DNA from: Hymenobacter guriensis
Lineage (GTDB): Bacteria; Bacteroidota; Bacteroidia; Cytophagales; Hymenobacteraceae
DNA: 64,000 bases
NCBI RefSeq assembly: GCF_015773195.1
Contig: NZ_JADWYK010000003.1
Coordinates: 248,001-312,000 of the forward strand
Direction: 5' to 3'
Made by a program: the position numbers and the translations under genes. The first letter of the stretch is position 1. Each line of letters begins with the position of its first letter. Positions 58,601 through 64,000 of this stretch are shown one piece after another. The notes under the pieces were generated by a model. It saw only the letters and a list, made by a program, of their open reading frames with translations, did no database searches and was not told the DNA's origin.

Positions 58601-60985
58601 TGGAGCACGGCTAAATCGGGGCAGGATATGCGCTTCTACGGCGGGGCCTTCTCGTACCGGGGCGAGGCCGTGCTGACGCCCACCGGCCTGTATGGCAACG
58701 GCCGAATCGAGGGGCCGCAGTCCTTGGTTCGCTCGCGCAGCTTCACCTTCCTGCAGCACCACTACAAGGGCAACGGCGCCACGCTCAGCATCAAATCCAG
58801 CGAGGTGAACAAGCCGGCCGTGCAGGCTACCGACGTTGCCATCGACTACGACATCAAGCAGGGCTTTGCCGACTTCTCGCCCGAGAAAACCGGCTCGGCC
58901 AACGTAGAGCTGCCTTACACCCAGTACCGCACGTCGCTGAGCGGCGGCAAGTGGGACTTCAAGAAAAAGACCGTGGTGTTCCGGGTGTCGCCCGGGGCTG
59001 ATTCTACTCGTTCTTATTTCTACTCCACCCGGCCCGACCAGCACGGCCTCAAGTTCCAGGCCTCCAGCGGGGTCTACGACCTGAAGCAGTATACCTTGCT
59101 GGCCGGCGGCGTGCCGCGCATTTCCTCGGCTGATGCCTGGATTGAGCCCGACTCCAACAAAGTGTACGTGGCTGCCAGCGCCGATATGCGCGCCTTCCGC
59201 AACGCCCGCGTAACGATGGACACGCTGCAGAAATACCACGCGCTCTACCAGGGCGAAGTAGACGTGCAGTCGCGCCTGGCCTTTACCGGCAGCGCGCTCT
59301 ACAGCTACAAAAACGCCGCCGCCGACTCGTTTGCCCTGAAGTTTGCCAACTTCCGCATCGACTCCACGCAGGGGCTGGCGGGCCTCACGGCCAGCACCGG
59401 CAAAGGGCTGGGTTCCCGCCTGCTGGGCCGCAACGGCGACAACAAAGCGGGCCCGGTGACGCTGGCTACGGCGTCCATCAAAGCGGAGGATAAGTTTCAC
59501 CTAGCCCCGCGCATTGCCTACCGGGGCAGCGCCATCATGAACTCCAAGAAAAAGCGCTTTGCCTTCGATGGGCAGTCGAAGCTGGAGTTTGTGAAAAGCC
59601 CCAACGCTTCCACCTGGTTTGCCGTGCAGGACTCCATCGACCCTAAACGCATTCAGCTGCGGGTGCAGGATCCGAAGGCGGAGGACGGCACCCCGCTGTT
59701 TACGGGGCTGTTTCTGTCGGAAAGCAACAAGGTGTACCCGCTGTTTGTGGGGCAGAAGCCCAGCGTGACGGACCTGAACGTGTTTCAGGTGGATGGCACC
59801 CTGAGCTTTGATGCGGCCAAGCGCACCTTCCGTATGGGCCGCCAGGAAGAAAGCCCCGACGTGTACGAAGGCAGCGTAATGACCTTCAACGACTCGACCA
59901 CCACCATGACGTTCCGGGGCAAGGTGGAGCTGATAAACTCCAACAAGGACTACACCCTGGAGGCGTCGGCCATCGGCTTTGGCAAGCCCGATAGCAGCCG
60001 CTATACCATGGACACGTTTATGGCCCTCGACATCAACCTGCCCGAAAAAGCCATTATAGCTATGGGCGAGGATATGGGCCGCTACGCCAAAGGCCTGCCC
60101 GAGGCCATGACCGGTACCCGCGAGGAATACCTGAAGCTGGGCGAGTTTGTGGGCAGCAAGGCCGTGCAGCAGTACCAGAACCGCAAAGGCGGCTACTCGC
60201 CCCTGCAGAAACTCTCGCCAAAGCTGCTGCGCACCATCGTGCTCAACCGGGTGAAGCTCACGTGGTCCGACAAGCAGCGGGCCTGGTACTCCACTGGCAA
60301 GATTGGCCTGGTCAGCATTTACAAGAAGGACATCAACGCGGAAATCGACGGCTTCATCGAAATCAAGAAAGAGTCGACGGGGGACGTGGTGGAAATGTAC
60401 CTGGAGGCCGAGCCCCAGACCTGGTACTACATCAAGTACTCCAACAATACGGTACTCACCAAGGCCCAGCACGGCTCCTACGACGAAATCGTGGGCTTCA
60501 AGGCCAAGGGCGACTACAACACGGCCACGGAATACGGCTTCTTCCTGGGCGACGACCAGGAGGTGCAGTCCTTCCTCACGCGCTTCCGCAAAACCTACCT
60601 GGGCCTCACGGGCAAGGACGCGGCCAAGAAGATTGTGACCACCCAGCCCGAGCCGGAGCCCGATGCTACCGAGGAAACGGGCAAGAAAAAGAAAAAGAAA
60701 GGCTCCGAGTTCGACGTAGCTACCGACCCTGCCGCCGATGCTCCCGTTGACGATGCGCCGGTAGACCGCAAAAAGAAAAAGAAAAAGGACGAAGTCACCG
60801 AAGCCCCGGCTGCCACGCCCACCGATGCTGCTCCAGCCGAAGACACTGGCAAAAAGAAAAAGAAGAAAGACGAGCCGGTTGTTACCGAGCCCACCGTGGA
60901 CACGCCCACGACCCCGACCGAGGATACCAGCAAAAAGAAAAAGAAGAAAAAGGAATCCGCCGACGACCCCTTCGGCGAGCAGTAA
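55700..60985 (+). CDS. Giant exported protein of unknown function (1761 aa)
   Basis: Signal peptide VVIGWLWAALLLVSVGAWAQ, then a Pro/Ala-rich stretch, a Lys/Asp/Trp/Ser-rich linker near residues 210-290, and about 1300 residues of beta-strand-rich sequence without a known domain. At about 590-640 there is a helix-turn-helix-like segment (FTISQLVQEYNLSEPNVRSA and GLARDGYVRLNPDG), odd in a secreted protein. The last 100 residues carry four poly-Lys clusters (KKKKKK) separated by acidic/Ala/Thr stretches. I do not recognise the family. It may be an envelope scaffold. The ATG at 55700 starts the signal. Single gene, terminator at 61003. Confidence 0.85.
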   Translation: MKQVVIGWLWAALLLVSVGAWAQQPAAPATAPAAPRTQPGKLSTDPAQYIVDVQAMMASTKNPAAIASAAALQTLWASNKLTASQQRLIVDISQRLLAKRFKPRPHFETFFNVILAGSTKQNLSDQQMDGLLSTISTTLDREQVRDTERFMTMAAQFLQTNRLYYSRYNRVQLVRGAFSFAYNQSDQSLEPAVAPEPTPTASDPVRTGAAIKTTKPAAKPAKKKSSDGWDTVSDWGTNDGWSSSSNDGWSTPAKKPAPAKTAPKTAGTKAAAAPVKEPEPEPTMVAPAYYDDYMAPTTRGPVIVLKDVDLLIGSFGADSAVITKTTGYVVPLTNRFVGYGGQYTWQVKANPATADLTHFDFDMGKPEFKAEPVTLTYPAVLESPVRGALSFKSFKKKPGSTDTSYPRFISLTNDARVKNIGDNIKYVGGFALNGQRTFSASLDGSLSSISVQSNGQTKFKASARAYELGDTLLSSSRAAVSIYEDKLDSVYHPGVKLKFSKARQVLQLAREEGLYKTTPYYDSYHQMEITTELLTWPINTPLMNFSMLTAKNQVAAKFESREFYTNTRYQQVKSINRMHPLQMVVSYSKTHSNAKTFTISQLVQEYNLSEPNVRSAVSGLARDGYVRLNPDGNSLTVLPKASHYVNSAQGKKDYDHIAIKSVAPGGRNAVLNLDNKVLTVRGVDRFNFSDDSVAVYVQPDSSVVRILKNRNIEFNGTLVASAFVFKGREFRFDYDGFFVDLVKIDSIIVKGKNSKGTSIKARKDVDWALTNKSKNSAGKLYINHPKNKSGRKKIGSYPSFDATTGAYVFFNKPEVLGGAYDTTVYFDIPPFRIDSLNNKNRSAVGFKGKFVTGDIMPSFDTKLTMQDDGSLGFVYQLPKEGFPLYGNKGRLYNTVKMSNRGIQGVGEIKYLAATLQSKQFIFYKDSVVTVGTTASLAEGPYKGAEYPKVDLLPGYQMKWAVRQDSMYWSTAKSGQDMRFYGGAFSYRGEAVLTPTGLYGNGRIEGPQSLVRSRSFTFLQHHYKGNGATLSIKSSEVNKPAVQATDVAIDYDIKQGFADFSPEKTGSANVELPYTQYRTSLSGGKWDFKKKTVVFRVSPGADSTRSYFYSTRPDQHGLKFQASSGVYDLKQYTLLAGGVPRISSADAWIEPDSNKVYVAASADMRAFRNARVTMDTLQKYHALYQGEVDVQSRLAFTGSALYSYKNAAADSFALKFANFRIDSTQGLAGLTASTGKGLGSRLLGRNGDNKAGPVTLATASIKAEDKFHLAPRIAYRGSAIMNSKKKRFAFDGQSKLEFVKSPNASTWFAVQDSIDPKRIQLRVQDPKAEDGTPLFTGLFLSESNKVYPLFVGQKPSVTDLNVFQVDGTLSFDAAKRTFRMGRQEESPDVYEGSVMTFNDSTTTMTFRGKVELINSNKDYTLEASAIGFGKPDSSRYTMDTFMALDINLPEKAIIAMGEDMGRYAKGLPEAMTGTREEYLKLGEFVGSKAVQQYQNRKGGYSPLQKLSPKLLRTIVLNRVKLTWSDKQRAWYSTGKIGLVSIYKKDINAEIDGFIEIKKESTGDVVEMYLEAEPQTWYYIKYSNNTVLTKAQHGSYDEIVGFKAKGDYNTATEYGFFLGDDQEVQSFLTRFRKTYLGLTGKDAAKKIVTTQPEPEPDATEETGKKKKKKGSEFDVATDPAADAPVDDAPVDRKKKKKKDEVTEAPAATPTDAAPAEDTGKKKKKKDEPVVTEPTVDTPTTPTEDTSKKKKKKKESADDPFGEQ

Positions 60986-61002
60986 GCTCTTTTGGCAATA
61001 GG

Positions 61003-61036
61003 AAAGCCCCCGCTGGTTCTGCTGGCGGGGGCTTTT
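61003..61036 (+). terminator. Rho-independent terminator after the giant gene
   Basis: AAAGCCCCCGC pairs with GCGGGGGCTTT around TGGTTCTGCTG and ends in TTTTT. Confidence 0.9.
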
Positions 61037-61093
61037 TGCGCCTGTACCTTCCTATTGACGAAAACCGTAGGAAGGCCACCAATGCGGTTCCGT

Positions 61094-61101
61094 TATCTTT
61101 G
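61094..61101 (+). promoter_or_regulatory. -7 box for plsY
   Basis: TATCTTTG matches TAnnTTTG exactly and lies 28 bases before the ATG at 61129. No obvious TTTG at -33. Confidence 0.5.
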
Positions 61102-61128
61102 AACTCTTCCCTCCCCGTTCCTCCGCTT

Positions 61129-61773
61129 ATGCATCTGATTCTGATTCTGGGCGCCCTGCTGGCCGCTTACCTGCTTGGCTCCATTCCCACTGCGCTTTGG
61201 GTGGGCCGCCGCTTCTACGGCCTTGATGTGCGTGAGCATGGCTCCGGCAACGCGGGCGCCACCAACACCTTTCGGGTGCTGGGCAAAAAGCCCGGCTCTT
61301 TCGTGCTGGTGGTCGATGCGCTGAAGGGCTTCGTGGCGGCCTACGTGCTGCCGGCCTGGCTGGTAAGCCAGGGCGCTATTGCGCCCGAGCACGAGGTGTA
61401 CTACCGCCTGGCCTGTGGTGTGCTGGCGGTGGTAGGGCACATTTACCCGGTGTTTGCGCAGTTTCGGGGAGGTAAGGGCGTGGCTACCATCCTGGGCATG
61501 ATGCTGGGCGTGGCCCCGGCTACCGTGGGCGTATGCCTGCTCATCTTTCTGGCGGTGCTGCTGACTTCGCGCTACGTGTCCCTGAGCAGTATGACAGCCG
61601 GCGTGAGCTTTGCCCTGTTGCAGCTGCTGCCCCAGTTCCGGCCCCCGCAGCCCTTCCTCATTGGAGTGGGCTTCGTGCTGGCGGCTTTGCTCGTGTACAC
61701 CCACCGCGCCAACATCGGCCGCCTGCGCACCGGCACCGAGAGCCGCGTGCCCATGCCGTGGGATAAGAAGTAA
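61129..61773 (+). CDS. plsY: Glycerol-3-phosphate acyltransferase PlsY
   Basis: Membrane enzyme that uses acyl-phosphate to acylate glycerol-3-phosphate, the first step of phospholipid synthesis. 214 residues with five to six membrane segments. The PlsY motifs are LLGSIPTALWVGRRFYGLDV followed by GSGNAGATNTFRVLGKK near residue 36, GHIYPVFAQFRGGKGVAT near 104 and a later NIGRLRTGTESR. ATG 61129 starts at HLILILGALLAAYLLG. It is downstream of the giant protein's terminator with its own promoter. The partner plsX is not in view. Confidence 0.95.
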   Translation: MHLILILGALLAAYLLGSIPTALWVGRRFYGLDVREHGSGNAGATNTFRVLGKKPGSFVLVVDALKGFVAAYVLPAWLVSQGAIAPEHEVYYRLACGVLAVVGHIYPVFAQFRGGKGVATILGMMLGVAPATVGVCLLIFLAVLLTSRYVSLSSMTAGVSFALLQLLPQFRPPQPFLIGVGFVLAALLVYTHRANIGRLRTGTESRVPMPWDKK

Positions 61774-61800
61774 AGCATATAACAAGCCAGGTCGCTATTG

Positions 61801-62244
61801 ATGAATCAAATTCTACGACGCATCGGTGCTATTATACTGTTTGCAGCAGTTTGCCAGCCCGCGTATGCGTTGGGAGATTTTATAATTCCTCAAACTTTCG
61901 GATTAGTCGTTGGCCTTCCAGTGGCAATCGGATTGTTCTGGCTTGTTCTCCTTGCAACGCTACAAGGTCAGGAAACGGCAAAGTTGCAGGTAGGTCGTTT
62001 GCTGTTGGTTGGCCTGTTGACTACCCTATTCAATAGCATATATGTATGGTTAATCTGGGTATTTGACTCTGCCACATGGAGCTTTTTAGAAGTGCCCAAC
62101 AAAACCAAGCAGGGTGTCATTTATTTATTGCCAACCGCAATACTTATAATGCTGGCTGTGATACGTCGATGGCCATATCGGGCTTTAGTTCTAGCAGTAA
62201 GCTGCCTTCTAGTGTGGATAGGGTATTTGACGATGGATGCTTAA
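61801..62244 (+). CDS. Hypothetical membrane protein (147 aa)
   Basis: 147 residues from ATG 61801 with four hydrophobic segments (about 7-24, 31-53, 65-85 and 105-145), no conserved charged residues in them, so a small membrane protein of unknown function. Codons are more AT-rich than in the flanking genes. It follows plsY by 27 bases on the same strand, so read-through from plsY is possible. A small hairpin with complementary AAAGACCA arms follows. Confidence 0.5.
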   Translation: MNQILRRIGAIILFAAVCQPAYALGDFIIPQTFGLVVGLPVAIGLFWLVLLATLQGQETAKLQVGRLLLVGLLTTLFNSIYVWLIWVFDSATWSFLEVPNKTKQGVIYLLPTAILIMLAVIRRWPYRALVLAVSCLLVWIGYLTMDA

Positions 62245-62255
62245 TTGGTAAGACC

Positions 62256-62277
62256 AAAGACCAGAAAAATGGTCTTT
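62256..62277 (+). terminator. Hairpin after the membrane protein gene
   Basis: AAAGACCA pairs perfectly with TGGTCTTT around GAAAAA. No T-run beyond TTT, so a weak terminator. Confidence 0.55.
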
Positions 62278-62328
62278 GAGTACTCTTAGCTCTATGGGCT
62301 TCGTATTAAGCCCTACCATTTCCTTCCC

Positions 62329-62336
62329 TACTTTTG
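62329..62336 (+). promoter_or_regulatory. -7 box for the dipeptidase gene
   Basis: TACTTTTG matches TAnnTTTG and lies 24 bases before the ATG at 62360. Confidence 0.5.
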
Positions 62337-62359
62337 CGCTCATCCCTAATTTCCCGCCT

Positions 62360-63727
62360 ATGTCCACCTACATTGAACAACACCAGGAGCGGTTTCTGAG
62401 CGAGCTGCTGGAGTGGCTCCGTATCCCTTCTGTTTCGGCCGACCCCAAATTTCACCAGGATGTGCTGCGGGCCGCCGACTACCTGAAAATGCGTCTGGAA
62501 GAAGCTGGCCTGGAGAACGTAGAGCTGTGCCCCACGGCCGGCAACCCCATCGTGTACGGCGAAAAGCTCATCGACCCCAGCCTGCCCACTGTCCTCGTCT
62601 ACGGCCACTACGACGTGCAGCCTGCCGACCCCTACGAGCTTTGGGATTCGCCGCCCTTCGAGCCCGTTATCAAGAATGAGAAGATTTATGCCCGCGGCGC
62701 CTGCGACGACAAAGGGCAGGTGTACATGCACGTGAAGGCCTTCGAGCTGATGCAGCGCAGCCAGGGCGGCGTGCCCTGCAACGTGAAGATCATGATTGAG
62801 GGCGAGGAGGAAGTGGGCTCAAGCAACCTGGCCCTGTTCGTGCGCGCCAACAAGGAAAAGCTGAAGGCCGATGTCATCCTGATTTCCGATACCGGCATCC
62901 TCAGCAACGACCAGCCCAGCATCGAAGTAGGCCTGCGGGGCCTCAGCTACCACGAGGTAGAAGTGACGGGCCCCAACCGCGACCTGCACTCCGGCCTTTA
63001 CGGCGGGGCCGTGCCCAATCCCATCAACATCCTCTGCAAGATGATTGCCTCCTTGCACGATGAAAACAACGACATCACCATCCCCGGCTTCTACGACAAC
63101 GTGGCCGTGCTCAGCGCCGAGGAGCGTGCCGAGCTGAACCGCGTGCCGCACTCCGACGAGGAGTTCAAGCGAAGCATCGGCCTGAAGGACATCTACGGCG
63201 AGCAAGGCTACACCACCGTGGAGCGCATCGGCATCCGGCCTACGCTGGACGTAAACGGCATCTGGGGCGGCTACACCGGCGAAGGTGCCAAAACGGTTAT
63301 TGCCTCCAAGGCTTACGCCAAGATTTCCATGCGCCTGGTGCCCAACCAGACCTCCGACGAAATCACCCAGCTGTTTCAGCAGCACTTTGAGCGTATTGCC
63401 CCGCCCAGCGTCACGGTGAAAGTAACGCCTCATCACGGCGGTGAGCCGGTGGTTACGCCCACCGATTCGGTGGCTTACCGGGCAGCAGCTAAGGCCCTTG
63501 AAACCACCTTCGGCAAAAAGCCCATTCCAACCCGGGGCGGGGGCTCTATTCCCATCGTGGCCATGTTCAAAACGGAGTTGGGCCTGGATTCCGTGCTGCT
63601 CGGCTTTGGGCTGGACTCCGACGCCATCCACTCGCCCAACGAGCATTACGGGGTATTCAACTTCCTGAAGGGTATTGAGACGATTCCGCACTTCTTCCAG
63701 AACTACGTAGCCGCCAGCCGGAGCTAA
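62360..63727 (+). CDS. M20-family dipeptidase
   Basis: 455 residues. Metal-binding motifs of M20 peptidases are intact: VLVYGHYDVQPADPYELWDS (His and Asp) near residue 77, ARGACDDKGQVYMHVKAFEL near 112, IEGEEEVGSS (the catalytic Glu pair) near 147, and FGLDSDAIHSPNEHYGV near 419. The central dimerisation domain begins around SYHEVEVTGPNRDLHSGLYG. It is related to beta-Ala dipeptidases (CNDP, PepV-like) and probably hydrolyses dipeptides in the cytoplasm. The ATG at 62360 is chosen because the upstream extension contains the promoter. Closed by a terminator. Confidence 0.93.
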   Translation: MSTYIEQHQERFLSELLEWLRIPSVSADPKFHQDVLRAADYLKMRLEEAGLENVELCPTAGNPIVYGEKLIDPSLPTVLVYGHYDVQPADPYELWDSPPFEPVIKNEKIYARGACDDKGQVYMHVKAFELMQRSQGGVPCNVKIMIEGEEEVGSSNLALFVRANKEKLKADVILISDTGILSNDQPSIEVGLRGLSYHEVEVTGPNRDLHSGLYGGAVPNPINILCKMIASLHDENNDITIPGFYDNVAVLSAEERAELNRVPHSDEEFKRSIGLKDIYGEQGYTTVERIGIRPTLDVNGIWGGYTGEGAKTVIASKAYAKISMRLVPNQTSDEITQLFQQHFERIAPPSVTVKVTPHHGGEPVVTPTDSVAYRAAAKALETTFGKKPIPTRGGGSIPIVAMFKTELGLDSVLLGFGLDSDAIHSPNEHYGVFNFLKGIETIPHFFQNYVAASRS

Positions 63728-63745
63728 GCCACCGCTGCTGCGAAA

Positions 63746-63787
63746 CAGCAACGCCCCGCTTGCCGATTGGCAGGCGGGGCGTTGCTG
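63746..63787. terminator. Terminator hairpin after the dipeptidase
   Basis: CAGCAACGCCCCGC pairs with GCGGGGCGTTGCTG around 14 bases. It lies between convergent genes and works for both. Confidence 0.85.
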
Positions 63788-63805
63788 TGTAATGGGCCAA
63801 GTAGC

Positions 63806-64000
63806 TTATTTACTGGGGATGAGGTAGCCGATAGAGGCCTGAAACACGGAGTTGCGGGCATTGCGTACGTCGGCGTCGCCCGTGTAGCCGTCCTTGGCGA
63901 AGTCAGTGAAGGAGCCGTTGTAGCGAATACCTACCAGGAAACCCGCCGTCGACTGGTAGCCCAGCCCGGCTGCATACCCGATTTCGCTGCGGTTTACGTC
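63806..64000 (-). CDS. C-terminal part of an outer-membrane beta-barrel protein (partial)
   Basis: The last 64 codons are visible and run off the window edge. They give barrel strands EIGYAAGLGYQSTAGFLVG, IRYNGSFTDFAKDG and SVFQASIGYLIPSK, ending in the short tail of Bacteroidetes PorT-like barrels. The stop TAA is at 63806-63808 on the reverse strand. The N terminus and the signal peptide are outside the window. Confidence 0.8.
   Translation of the reverse strand, partial: DVNRSEIGYAAGLGYQSTAGFLVGIRYNGSFTDFAKDGYTGDADVRNARNSVFQASIGYLIPSK

Noticed and set aside
57341-59500. 719-codon minus-strand open frame opposite the giant gene
   Set aside because: It lies wholly antisense to a clear coding gene in GC-rich DNA, where third-position bias opens long frames. 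The translation has no domain, is rich in Gly/His/Val/Arg, and has no promoter or terminator.

Overview
The window is a chromosomal stretch of a Bacteroidota bacterium, most likely Hymenobacter or a close relative (Cytophagales). Three things point there. The coding sequence is GC-rich, with sharply AT-rich islands. Several promoters resemble the Bacteroidetes form TAnnTTTG and many genes lack a Shine-Dalgarno sequence. Marker genes include gldB, gldD, a type IX secretion (T9SS) sorting-domain protein, FecR/ECF sigma pairs, DUF6799, DUF6150 and an AURKAIP1/COX24-like mini protein. No tRNA, rRNA, prophage, transposase or CRISPR array was found. All names rest on reading motifs by eye, without database searches.

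Layout. 0-4 kb: a possible end of era, then der, a small lipoprotein and two uncharacterised genes separated by a 21-bp tandem repeat. 4-8 kb: an AT-rich (probably acquired) exported protein, a small membrane protein, murQ, a cytochrome b5-like protein and a ligand-degenerate arginase-family protein. 8-17 kb: a fatty-acid beta-oxidation block (acyl-CoA synthetase, MarR regulator, FadN-type hydroxyacyl-CoA dehydrogenase/hydratase, thiolase, acyl-CoA dehydrogenase). A small element carrying a four-helix-bundle (S23-like) gene is wedged exactly between the dehydrogenase and thiolase genes. 17-31 kb: recG, gldD, ssb, mutY, HU, a TPR protein, the mini ribosomal-type protein, RNase G, an outer-membrane barrel, gldB, a glycosyltransferase and nth. 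This is the gliding/T9SS-associated neighbourhood known from Flavobacterium, but no gldE lies between ssb and gldD.

31-46 kb: two ECF sigma systems. One sigma gene overlaps a small anti-sigma-like gene. The other lies near a FecR anti-sigma gene that is followed by an STN-domain protein with surface repeats instead of a TonB receptor, and then a secreted LVIVD propeller. This part also holds a DUF6799 protein, an MFS exporter, an NlpE-like lipoprotein, a T9SS cargo protein, a DUF2807 lipoprotein, an alpha/beta hydrolase lacking its nucleophile serine, and an SGNH hydrolase. 46-49 kb: an ADP-ribosylglycohydrolase next to an Arr-type ADP-ribosyltransferase, then DUF4256 and SseB-like genes. 49-64 kb: uvrA, a membrane protein, tpiA, a DUF6150 protein, prmA, a 1761-residue exported protein of unknown function, plsY, a membrane protein, an M20 dipeptidase and the end of an outer-membrane barrel.

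The most unusual structure is in the non-coding DNA: several families of intergenic palindromes. In one family, the inverted ends of a short non-coding copy at the window start match the ends flanking the four-helix-bundle gene. In both cases the element supplies the stop codon of the upstream reading frame. A 24-of-27-base motif shared by the MarR gene and the acyl-CoA dehydrogenase gene is a good candidate operator for the fatty-acid regulon.
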